Origin: Candidatus Sulfotelmatobacter sp.
Lineage (GTDB): Bacteria > Acidobacteriota > Terriglobia > Terriglobales > Acidobacteriaceae
DNA: 5,272 nt
NCBI GenBank assembly: GCA_030045935.1
Contig: JASIEN010000671.1
Location: 1-5,272, forward strand
Direction of reading: 5' to 3'
The notes under the pieces are model-generated. The model searched no databases. It had not been told where the DNA came from and worked only from the letters and a program-made list of their open reading frames with translations. Below, one piece after another: positions 1 through 5,232 of the stretch. Each line of letters opens with the position of its first letter. Within the stretch, counting starts at the first letter, position 1. The position numbers and the translations under genes are program-made.

Positions 1-6
1 TCCACC

Positions 7-147
7 TTATGCTGGCAGACACACCGTGGCCTCACGGTTTCGGTGCCACTCTTGCGAGTGTGGGTCCATTGTCCGAGGGCTTCGAACGGTCTGTTGCCTC
101 GCCGCTCCAACCTCGTAGGCTACGTGCGATGGGACGCACGGTCTCAT
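7..147 (-). CDS. Possible 46-residue ORF of unknown function
   Basis: This minus-strand frame runs from an ATG (complement of 145-147) to TAA (complement of 7-9). A consensus AGGAGG sits six bases upstream of the ATG, as strong a ribosome-binding site as any in the window. The product is polar, rich in Arg, His and Pro, with no signal peptide, membrane helix or motif I recognise. It overlaps the hairpin cluster almost exactly, so its codons may be a by-product of a structured RNA, or the region may be the decayed leader of a mobile element. A second minus-strand frame ends (TGA, complement of 162-164) just upstream of the Shine-Dalgarno sequence. Treat this as a candidate only. Confidence 0.2.
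   Translation of the reverse strand: MRPCVPSHVAYEVGAARQQTVRSPRTMDPHSQEWHRNREATVCLPA
21..141. repeat. Cluster of short perfect inverted repeats; possible structured RNA
   Basis: Several perfect stem-loops lie within about 120 bases: ACCGTG/CACGGT (23-28 with 33-38, 4-base loop), CACTC/GAGTG (47-51 with 56-60, 4-base loop), CGAGG/CCTCG (74-78 with 97-101), the near-palindrome CGTAGGCTACG (114-124) and CGTGCG/CGCACG (123-128 with 135-140, 6-base loop). Neighbouring stems partly compete for the same bases. This density is unusual for coding DNA and fits a structured non-coding RNA or the non-coding end of a mobile element. The transcribed strand is not determined. One possibility, by inference only, is the non-coding end of an IS110-type element carrying a bridge RNA; no transposase of that family is visible. 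The repeats themselves are certain; the RNA interpretation is not. Confidence 0.5.
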
Positions 148-286
148 CAATTTCCTCCTCGTCAGACAATCATTCCAACAGCTTTCAGGTCGCAGTCAGG
201 GTTGCCCGTCATCCGCTCACAGTCCTTCATTAGCACAAATGCCCCCCGACAGTGAGCAGAACGAGCAGCATGGGGTGACGTGACCG

Positions 287-547
287 GCAAACGGTAAGTT
301 ACAAGATGAATGTTTGCAGGGCGAGATTCTTCAATTCGTTGAAGGAGGAGCAGGTGGTGATCGACGATGGAGAGTGCATTACAACACGGTGCGGCCGCAT
401 TCGTTGCTGGGCTATCAGCCACCGGCGCCACAGAAGATCTTGCCGAAGGAAATGGGGCATGGAGATATGGAAAGCGCTGCGCGTTTCCCACATCTCCGCA
501 TTCCCGACTACAACTACGGACCAGGTTCGAATAAGGCGATACACTAA
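287..547 (+). pseudogene. IS3-family transposase (OrfB), C-terminal fragment with frameshifts
   Basis: Reading the frame of 287 gives NGKLQDECLQGEI. The frame then breaks, continues one register over as FNSLKEEQVVIDD (about 327-368), and returns to the first register as WRVHYNTVRPHSLLGYQPPAPQ, split here as WRVHYN and TVRPHSLLGYQPPAPQ. Together these match the end of the integrase core (rve) of IS3-family OrfB transposases, including the hallmark YNTVRPHSxLGY motif after the last catalytic Glu region. Removing one base near 329 and restoring one T near 368 rebuilds an uninterrupted frame, so the gene carries an insertion and a compensating deletion. The catalytic DDE domain, the N-terminal half of OrfB and all of OrfA are missing. 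The tail ends at TAA 545-547, 33 bases before the IS terminus, as expected for this family. Confidence 0.85.
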
Positions 548-556
548 CATTCCACT

Positions 557-580
557 TGGTACAAAAGATCGGTCAGGTCA
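557..580 (+). repeat. Right terminal end of the IS3-family remnant
   Basis: The stretch from TTGGTACAAAAG to GGTCAGGTCA lies directly after the transposase stop codon. Its reverse complement begins TGACCTGACC, resembling the terminal inverted repeats of IS3-family members of the IS407/IS51 type as I recall them. The boundary at 580 is placed at the terminal CA, which is typical of this family. A one-mismatch counterpart in inverse orientation is seen at 276-286. Confidence 0.5.
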
Positions 581-603
581 TAGCTGTTTACCCCAGAGAG
601 GGC

Positions 604-1743
604 CTACGGGGTCCGCAGGAAGCCGTGAAACACCCCGCTCGAGTCCTGGTAGAATCCGGCGATCTCCCCAAACAGGTTGGGGGTTTCCGGAACGGTGCCC
701 TCCTGAGCGGAGCTTTTTGACGCCCCCGGAGCGTCGAAAGTGGTGATGACGCCGGAAGGACTCCGCACGAAACCGTGATTCACACCGCTCGAGTCGATGT
801 AATTTCCCGTTACCTCCCCGAACAGGTTGTTGCCCTCAGGCTCGGTGCCTTGGCCGGAGCCTGTTCCCGCCCCCGGAACGTCGAAGGTGGTGATGTCGCC
901 GTTCGCAAGGCGCACGTAGCCATGAAGCACGCCGTTCGAATCAATGTAAAGTCCCGTGATCGCCTCCAGGTCGTTGATGCCTGAGGTCTCGGTGCCCTGG
1001 CCGGAGGCCGTGCCTGCGCCCGTAACGTTGAATTCGGTGAACGTGCCATTCGCTGTGCGCACGTAGCCGTGGGCCACGCCGCTCGCGTCAAAGTACTCTC
1101 CTGTGAGCGCCCCCTCTAGGTTGATGCCAAGCACCGCTGCGGTAAGGGTGAATACCGAGCCTGGAGGATCGAATGAGGTGAAGGTGGTATAAGGCGGAGC
1201 GGTCACGAAGCCGTGAGACACACCGCTCGCGTCAGTGTAGTTTCCGGCGATTTCTCCTCCCAGGTTGATGTTCAGGGCCAAAGTGCCCTGGTTGGCGTTT
1301 GTGCCCGCGTCTGGTTCGTTCAAGGTGGTGAAGGTCGTGTAAGGCGGAGCGGTCACGTAGCCGTGAATCACGTTGCCTGAGTCACGGTAGAAACCCACAA
1401 TCACCCCGAACGCGTTGTTGCTGAAAGCGTAAGTGCCCTGGCAAGTCTGGGGGACGAAACAGTTCGAACCAATGTCGGCTGTGCCTGCGCCCGGAGCCTC
1501 GAAGGTGGTGAAGGTGCGGGGCGAAGTACAGCCCGAAACGCACACGAAGGTGTGAACCAGGTTGTTTGAGTCAGCGTAGAATCCCACGACCGCCCCCTCC
1601 AGGTTGATACTTATGCCCGAGGAGCCCTGCCCGGAGCTTGTGCCTGCGCCCGGAGCCTCAAAGGTGGTGATGTGTTGAGCGCTTGCTAAACCATATGCAA
1701 GAAGTACGACACTTACTACTTTGCAAAGCTGCAGTCGATTCAT
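604..1743 (-). CDS. Secreted HAF-type repeat protein, seven tandem repeats
   Basis: The 379-residue product has a Sec signal peptide (MNRLQLC, a hydrophobic core, then GLASA before QH; cleavage predicted after A22). The mature part consists wholly of seven repeats of 47-59 residues: about 25-77, 78-136, 137-186, 187-234, 235-283, 284-332 and 333-379. Each repeat reads roughly [IF]TTFDAPGAGT...G(I/N)NxxGxxxGxYxDSSGVxHGFVR, the HAF (His-Ala-Phe-like) pattern with HGF/HGY in place of HAF. Such repeats are thought to form beta-propeller-like or beta-rich extracellular folds; no enzymatic residues are recognisable. Four mature cysteines occur only in the first two repeats (C68, C72, C95, C101) and could form disulfides. 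The start is ATG at 1743 because of the AAGGAG five bases upstream and the signal peptide; an upstream extension of 31 codons adds a non-signal-like segment. The gene stands alone, ending 24 bases before the IS terminus. Function unknown, probably envelope or extracellular. Confidence 0.85.
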   Translation of the reverse strand: MNRLQLCKVVSVVLLAYGLASAQHITTFEAPGAGTSSGQGSSGISINLEGAVVGFYADSNNLVHTFVCVSGCTSPRTFTTFEAPGAGTADIGSNCFVPQTCQGTYAFSNNAFGVIVGFYRDSGNVIHGYVTAPPYTTFTTLNEPDAGTNANQGTLALNINLGGEIAGNYTDASGVSHGFVTAPPYTTFTSFDPPGSVFTLTAAVLGINLEGALTGEYFDASGVAHGYVRTANGTFTEFNVTGAGTASGQGTETSGINDLEAITGLYIDSNGVLHGYVRLANGDITTFDVPGAGTGSGQGTEPEGNNLFGEVTGNYIDSSGVNHGFVRSPSGVITTFDAPGASKSSAQEGTVPETPNLFGEIAGFYQDSSGVFHGFLRTP

Positions 1744-1748
1744 GCCAT

Positions 1749-1754
1749 CTCCTT
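1749..1754 (-). promoter_or_regulatory. Ribosome-binding site deciding the start of the HAF-repeat gene
   Basis: The minus strand reads AAAAAGGAGATGGC followed by the ATG at 1743. AAGGAG lies five bases from the start codon. This fixes the start at the codon opening the signal peptide rather than at an in-frame upstream codon near 1836. Confidence 0.8.
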
Positions 1755-2052
1755 TTTGTCTGAACAAAGTCTGCTGCCGAATGAGTGGTTTCAGTGACGC
1801 GTGTTTACTCGGCGCGGTCGAATAGTGAACGTCCAATTCAGAGCGGAGGCATGTAGTGTTCCACCTATACGACGATTACGTGAGACAACAAGCCAGACAT
1901 TTCGGATGGCGCAACAAAGTGGCGGGCTAACAACGTCCCGGGGCGCTCTCAAAACGACCGAACGAGCGCTTTCTCCACATTTTCATATCCATCGGCGAGA
2001 GGCTACGAAATTCGAGAACAGCGAGGAACCAGGGGCAGGCAGACCGTTCCGA

Positions 2053-2082
2053 TTGACTTTCGAAATGGCGAACATACATACT
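2053..2082 (+). promoter_or_regulatory. Predicted sigma-70-type promoter of tetR
   Basis: TTGACT (2053-2058) matches the -35 consensus at five of six positions. CATACT (2077-2082), 18 bases downstream, matches the -10 consensus at four of six. The expected transcription start falls near 2089-2090, at the first ATG of the regulator. That implies either a leaderless mRNA or translation from the TTG at 2120. The operator covers the -10 box. Confidence 0.5.
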
Positions 2083-2094
2083 GGTTGGTATGTT
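2071..2094. promoter_or_regulatory. Palindromic operator, probably for autoregulation by the TetR protein
   Basis: AACATAC (2071-2077) and GTATGTT (2088-2094) are perfect inverted 7-base arms around a 10-base centre. An overlapping inner pair, CATAC (2077-2081) and GTATG (2088-2092), flanks TGGTTG. A symmetric site of this size immediately before a TetR-family gene is the classic layout of an autorepressor operator, since these dimers bind such palindromes. It covers the predicted -10 box, the transcription start and the ATG at 2090, so binding would block the promoter. I saw no second copy elsewhere in the window. Confidence 0.7.
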
Positions 2095-2779
2095 AACCGG
2101 GCACGCGAGAAAGGAAAGGTTGCACAATCCCCAGCACACGCGCGAACTCTTACTGCAAGCGGCCTTTCGCGAGGTCCACAGATCGGGCTTTCAGAGTACC
2201 GGCATCAATACAATTCTCGCTGCCACCAACGTCACCAAGGGGGCTCTCTACTACCACTTCCCTACCAAGGAAGCGCTAGGCTATGCCATTGTCGAAGAAA
2301 TCATCGCAAAGCTTGTCCGCGACAGATGGTTGCATCCCATGCTCAGCCATGGGAAAAAACCGGTCGACATCTTGATTGGCATTGTCCGGCGTCTGCCAGT
2401 TCAGCCCGAAGACATTCGATGGAGTTGCCCGTTACTTAATTTGGCACAGGAGATGTCTCCGCTGGACGAGCGATTCCGCAAACGCCTGGAGAGGCTGTTC
2501 CTTAGCTGGCAAGAAGGAGTTGCAGCGCTTCTTCGCAAAGGGCAGTCCCAAAGAACAGTTCGCCGCGACCTGAATCCGGACGAGGTGGCCAGCTTTCTGG
2601 TCGCGATGGTCGAGGGCTACGCCTCGTTAGCCAAGAATGCTCAAGATGTGAGGGTGTGGGAAGTGGGAATCAGAAATATCGTCGGGTGGCTGAAGTCACT
2701 CCGAGCGCCACGTCAACCTCGAAGAAGTGGACGCCGGATATTGAAGAAGCAGGTTGTCAAGCGAAGGCAGCGATTCTGA
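2090..2779 (+). CDS. TetR/AcrR-family transcriptional regulator
   Basis: The product is a 229-residue one-component regulator. The N-terminal TetR DNA-binding domain spans about 16-65: helix LLLQAAFREVHRSGFQSTG, then INTILAATNVTKGALYYHF with the characteristic TKGALYYHFPTKEAL recognition-helix region. The C-terminal part (about 85-205) is helical and includes SCPLLNLAQEMSPLDERFR (112-130), resembling the GCP[LI]xNLAQEMS segment of YxaF/LmrA-like TetR proteins. It should bind a small ligand and dimerise; the ligand cannot be read from sequence. The last ~24 residues are a basic Arg/Lys tail. Start choice is open. ATG 2090 has no Shine-Dalgarno sequence but sits seven bases after the -10 box, as in a leaderless mRNA. 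TTG 2120, behind AAGGAAAGG, would give 219 residues and a more typical N-terminus. A 61-base gap to the LytTR gene suggests co-transcription. Confidence 0.9.
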   Translation: MLTGHARKERLHNPQHTRELLLQAAFREVHRSGFQSTGINTILAATNVTKGALYYHFPTKEALGYAIVEEIIAKLVRDRWLHPMLSHGKKPVDILIGIVRRLPVQPEDIRWSCPLLNLAQEMSPLDERFRKRLERLFLSWQEGVAALLRKGQSQRTVRRDLNPDEVASFLVAMVEGYASLAKNAQDVRVWEVGIRNIVGWLKSLRAPRQPRRSGRRILKKQVVKRRQRF

Positions 2780-2840
2780 CTGAGGTCTCGCTTCGCGTGG
2801 CAGAGAGTCGAAGCCGGATTGCGATGCAAGGTGTTCGATC

Positions 2841-3263
2841 ATGAGCGCCCGCGAGATTCACGACCAGAAGGCCGTGGCGCGTGAGATGGTTGTTCAACAG
2901 GCGACTCAGGCACCTCGAATCGCCTTTAAGACAGGGGGTAGAATCCTGTTCCTGGATTTGGCCGAGATCGTTGCAGTGCACGCCGAAGGTAATTACGTTT
3001 CGTTGCGGCACCGACCCAATCCCCATTTGCTGCGCGAGTCCCTCTCGTCCATGGCGGAGAAGCTCAAGCCCTACGGTTTCATTCGCATCCACCGCTCGGT
3101 CGTCGTTAACGTTTCGGCGGTTGAGGAGATCCAACCGTTACGGACGGGAGAGTACAGGCTGCGTCTAAAAGGTGGGAAGGAATACTTGGTGACGCGTACG
3201 TACAAAGACAACCTCAGAGATCTGGCTCAACTGTGGGTAGGCACAGAGCGGCTTTGCGGCTAA
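2841..3263 (+). CDS. Stand-alone LytTR-domain DNA-binding protein
   Basis: The 140-residue protein is almost entirely a LytTR domain (about 26-130): RIAFKTGGRILFLDLAEI, then the diagnostic AEGNYVSLR (48-56), LLRESLSSMAEKL (63-75), F80-IRIHRSVVVNVSAVEEI (to 97) and GEYRLRLKGGKEYLVTRTYKDNL. LytTR domains bind DNA through beta-strand loops and usually sit behind a response-regulator receiver. Here no receiver, membrane or sensor domain is present, only a ~25-residue polar N-terminus, so it cannot be phosphorylated in the usual way. Start at ATG 2841 has a weak AAGG about nine bases upstream; ATG 2886 (M16) would also keep the whole domain. It follows tetR in the same orientation and converges with dinB across 38 bases. 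No histidine kinase is nearby. Targets are unknown. Confidence 0.88.
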   Translation: MSAREIHDQKAVAREMVVQQATQAPRIAFKTGGRILFLDLAEIVAVHAEGNYVSLRHRPNPHLLRESLSSMAEKLKPYGFIRIHRSVVVNVSAVEEIQPLRTGEYRLRLKGGKEYLVTRTYKDNLRDLAQLWVGTERLCG

Positions 3264-3301
3264 GGGCTGCCAGAGACATTGTGTCGTTCGGAAAAAATGA
3301 G

Positions 3302-4570
3302 TCAGGGTTCGCGCCTCGATTTGCCCTTTCCCGGCAACCCGGCCGGGTTCTCGTGAGTGCGTTCGCGGAATTGGCCGCGCATTCCTGACGCTAGAGTGAC
3401 GCTGGATTCGCCGAAGCGGTCGCGCAGACGGTCGGCAACGGTGAGTGCATCTTTCCATTTCTGCTGTTGCGCGGTTTCCAGAAGGTTCAACTGACCGGCG
3501 GGATTTTCAAAATGTGAAGCCTGCACGCCGAGCAGGCGAACTTGACTTCCCCGCTTCCAGTGCTTGCGAAACAGCGTGCGGATTTGTTCGAAGATTTCAC
3601 CATCAAGCTGCGTGGGGACGGGAAGCGTACGCGCGCGTGTGATGGTTGTGAAGTCTTTATATCGCAGCTTGAGTTGGAGGGTGCGCGTATACAAATTCGC
3701 TTCGCGCAAGCGGCGGGCAACCATCTCTGAAAGCCGCATTAGGGTGGATTCGAGCTGGTTTATGTCGGCCGTGTCTTCGTTGAATGTGTGCTCGTGGCTG
3801 ATCGACTTGGCCTCTTCGTGTGCGCCCACTTGGGTATCGAACCATCCTCCGGCATCTTCCCCACGGGCTTTTCCCGCCAGCGCCAGTCCCCATTTTCCAA
3901 AGCGCTGTTCGAGTTCGGATTCTTCGAGGCGCGCCAGATCACCCACCTTCATGATGCCGAGATCATGCAAATGTTTTTCCATCACCTTACCAACGCCGGG
4001 AATCTCTCGAACATTGAGTGGCGCAAGAAATGTTGCTTCCTTGCCAGGCACGATCCACAGCACTCCGTTCGGTTTGGCCTGGGCCGATGAAACCTTGGCG
4101 ATCAGCCGCGACGATCCGATGCCAATGGAGCAATTCAGCAGCGTCTCTTCCTTCATGCGCTGGTGCAGTTTGTGCGCGGCTTTCAGCGGAGGGCCGTGCA
4201 GGCGGGCAGTGCCCGTCATATCGAGGTAGGCTTCGTCGATCGAAGCCATTTCGACCTGCGGCGAAAACTCCTGCAGCACTTTATAGACTTTTTCTGAACA
4301 CTCGCGGTAGCGCTCGGGATGGCCGTCGACGAAAATCGCGTGGGGGCAGTTCTTGGCTGCCGTCCGCAAGGGCATAGCCGAGTGGACTCCGAACTTACGA
4401 GCTTCGTAGGATGCCGCCGAGACTACGCCGCGCTCGTTACGTTGGCCGCCCACGACTACGGCTTTGCCTTGGAGTGATGGGTCGTAAAGTTCTTCCACCG
4501 ATACAAAGAAGGCGTCCATGTCGACGTGGAAGATGGTGCGGGGAAAGGCGGGCTGACGAGCGGTCGCCAT
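3302..4570 (-). CDS. dinB: DNA polymerase IV, Y-family translesion polymerase
   Basis: The 422-residue product is a full-length DinB. It copies past lesions with low fidelity and no proofreading exonuclease. Palm motifs: HVDMDAFFVSVE (15-26; metal-binding D17, steric-gate F22) and SIDEAYLD (110-117; catalytic D112 and E113). CSIGIGSSRLIAKVSSAQAKPNG (147-169) is the conserved palm segment, split here as CSIGIGSSRLIAK and VSSAQAKPNG. A helix-hairpin-helix thumb region follows (IREIPGVGKVMEKHLHDLGI, 187-206 approximately). The little-finger domain covers about 255-365, with SISHEHTFNEDT at 256-267. QLNLLE (360-365) is a likely beta-clamp-binding peptide. A further C-terminal extension (367-422) ends in a basic tail. 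All catalytic residues are intact. The start at 4570 gives the usual short N-terminus before the first Asp; no Shine-Dalgarno is visible, but TACAAT lies seven bases upstream. It is divergent from the membrane-protein gene. Confidence 0.97.
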   Translation of the reverse strand: MATARQPAFPRTIFHVDMDAFFVSVEELYDPSLQGKAVVVGGQRNERGVVSAASYEARKFGVHSAMPLRTAAKNCPHAIFVDGHPERYRECSEKVYKVLQEFSPQVEMASIDEAYLDMTGTARLHGPPLKAAHKLHQRMKEETLLNCSIGIGSSRLIAKVSSAQAKPNGVLWIVPGKEATFLAPLNVREIPGVGKVMEKHLHDLGIMKVGDLARLEESELEQRFGKWGLALAGKARGEDAGGWFDTQVGAHEEAKSISHEHTFNEDTADINQLESTLMRLSEMVARRLREANLYTRTLQLKLRYKDFTTITRARTLPVPTQLDGEIFEQIRTLFRKHWKRGSQVRLLGVQASHFENPAGQLNLLETAQQQKWKDALTVADRLRDRFGESSVTLASGMRGQFRERTHENPAGLPGKGKSRREP

Positions 4571-4577
4571 TACCGGG

Positions 4578-4583
4578 ATTGTA
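4578..4583 (-). promoter_or_regulatory. Predicted -10 box of dinB, leaderless arrangement
   Basis: The minus strand reads TACAAT, then seven bases, then the dinB ATG. Transcription from this hexamer would begin at or one base before the start codon, giving a leaderless mRNA, in agreement with the lack of a Shine-Dalgarno sequence. No good -35 hexamer is seen at 16-18 bases. No E. coli-type LexA box (CTGT-N8-ACAG) lies in the 65-base spacer. Confidence 0.45.
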
Positions 4584-4621
4584 GAGCATTCCAGCTTTGT
4601 GCCGTTGTGATGCTGACTGGC

Positions 4622-4630
4622 TGCTACAAT
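4622..4630 (+). promoter_or_regulatory. Predicted extended -10 promoter of the small membrane-protein gene
   Basis: TGCTACAAT is an extended -10 element (TGn followed by TACAAT, 4625-4630). It ends five bases before the ATG at 4636, so the expected transcription start coincides with the start codon. This supports 4636 as the start and rules against the upstream TTG at 4597, which would lie ahead of the promoter. Confidence 0.5.
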
Positions 4631-4635
4631 GCCCC

Positions 4636-5124
4636 ATGCCGGTCCGGGCCGTCAACGTTATAGCGCGCGCCGTTTTCTTTCTGAGCGGAGTGGTTGCGCT
4701 CGCAATCGCCGCGCTTTATACGATGCTTCACGGATCTGACCTCCCGCGCCAAAGCGAGTGGACGATATTCGCGGTCGTTCTCTCGTTGGTTGGTGGCGTC
4801 AATGTTCTTCTAGCCATCCTTCCGGCTTCTTGGACAGCGAGAGCGTGCAGAATTGAAGACAAGTCCTCACTGTTCTCCCTTCCCTTCCGGATGTTCGGCG
4901 CTTTCGCGGTAGTTTCTTACTTGCTAACTGTCGGACTGTTCTTCACGCCTCGCGAATGGAACCTGACCGGCTTTTTATGGACATTTCTGGCGTGTCCGGT
5001 CTACGTCGTGAGGGTGAACATCGATCCAAGTCCGGTGGAACTTTTTCTCGTGCTTGCGCCAATCGACGCGACGGTATACGGAACCATTGGGACGGTCTTC
5101 GGATTGTGCTTCAGGCGTCGTTAA
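4636..5124 (+). CDS. Small multi-pass membrane protein of unknown function
   Basis: The 162-residue product is very hydrophobic. Likely transmembrane segments: 8-31 (VIARAVFFLSGVVALAIAAL and following), 42-63 (WTIFAVVLSLVGGVNVLLAIL, split as WTIFAVVLSLV and GGVNVLLAIL), 84-103, 111-126 and 134-159. A short polar loop with CRIEDKSS (71-78) separates helices 2 and 3, and the protein ends in RRR. The last helix carries APIDATVYGTIGTVFG, a Gly/small-residue pattern suited to helix packing. I recognise no family, catalytic residue or transport signature. The start is ATG 4636, directly after an extended -10 box; the longer frame from TTG 4597 adds Cys-rich residues unlikely to be translated. It is divergent from dinB with a 65-base spacer; a functional link to repair is not shown. 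Confidence 0.75.
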   Translation: MPVRAVNVIARAVFFLSGVVALAIAALYTMLHGSDLPRQSEWTIFAVVLSLVGGVNVLLAILPASWTARACRIEDKSSLFSLPFRMFGAFAVVSYLLTVGLFFTPREWNLTGFLWTFLACPVYVVRVNIDPSPVELFLVLAPIDATVYGTIGTVFGLCFRRR

Positions 5125-5206
5125 GACACAGTTAATTCCGCGGGAGATCGACCGGCAAAGATTCATCCACCTGATTTTCACAGTCCATTTTCACCAACTG
5201 ACTTTC

Positions 5207-5221
5207 GGCCCGTAATGGGCC
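5207..5221. repeat. Short hairpin downstream of the membrane-protein gene
   Basis: GGCCC (5207-5211) and GGGCC (5217-5221) form a perfect 5-base stem with a GTAAT loop, 83 bases after the stop codon. No T-run follows on the plus strand, so it is not a standard intrinsic terminator. It may fold together with the hairpin at 5233-5272. Confidence 0.35.
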
Positions 5222-5232
5222 CAACCACAGCA

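Larger units (their letters stand above)
276..580 (+). mobile_element. Remnant of an IS3-family insertion sequence
   Basis: The segment holds only the C-terminal part of an IS3-family transposase (287-547) and a right terminus ending in GGTCAGGTCA at 580. Elements related to IS407 and IS51 start with TGACCTG, the reverse complement of this end. At 276-286 the sequence TGACGTGACCG differs by one base from the inverted copy of the right end (TGACCTGACCG). This suggests a left terminus joined directly to the 3' part of the element after an internal deletion. No target-site duplication is evident: GGGG precedes 276 and TAGC follows 580. The left boundary is therefore tentative, while the transposase fragment and right end are well supported. 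With no complete transposase it cannot move by itself. Confidence 0.6.
1744..2089. other. Divergent intergenic region between the HAF-repeat and tetR genes
   Basis: This 346-base spacer separates two divergent genes. Its right end holds the tetR promoter and operator. Its left end holds the ribosome-binding site of the HAF-repeat gene, but I find no convincing -35/-10 pair for that gene. The central part (about 1860-2045) shows no protein similarity I recognise in any frame, no long repeat and no RNA gene. Frames open across it on both strands look like chance. Confidence 0.6.

Noticed and set aside
306..746. 146-codon plus-strand frame crossing the IS end
   Set aside because: Only residues from about 327 to 368 are meaningful, being the shifted register of the transposase; the remainder runs through the IS end and antisense to the HAF-repeat gene.
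604..1743. The ~150-base periodic DNA repeats as a CRISPR or satellite array
   Set aside because: The repeats keep a single open frame with conserved protein motifs; they are coding repeats without spacers.
1744..1836. 31-codon upstream extension of the HAF-repeat gene
   Set aside because: The added residues do not resemble a signal peptide, would bury the real one, and a strong AAGGAG is placed correctly for the ATG at 1743.
1895..1935. attC-like or integron core motif near GGGCTAACAAC
   Set aside because: It does not fit the RYYYAAC consensus, has no inverted partner and no integrase nearby.
1801..2439. 212-codon plus-strand frame overlapping the spacer and tetR
   Set aside because: It overlaps the real TetR gene in another register, has low-complexity Arg/Ser/His composition and no ribosome-binding site or domain.
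3264..3301. Possible bidirectional terminator between the LytTR gene and dinB
   Set aside because: GACA-TTG-TGTC (3275-3285) is only a four-base stem and is not followed by a T-run on either strand in the right position.
3564..4229. 221-codon plus-strand frame opposite dinB
   Set aside because: It lies wholly antisense to the intact, highly conserved dinB and its Ser/Arg/Ala-rich translation has no recognisable motif; it is a shadow of dinB codon bias.
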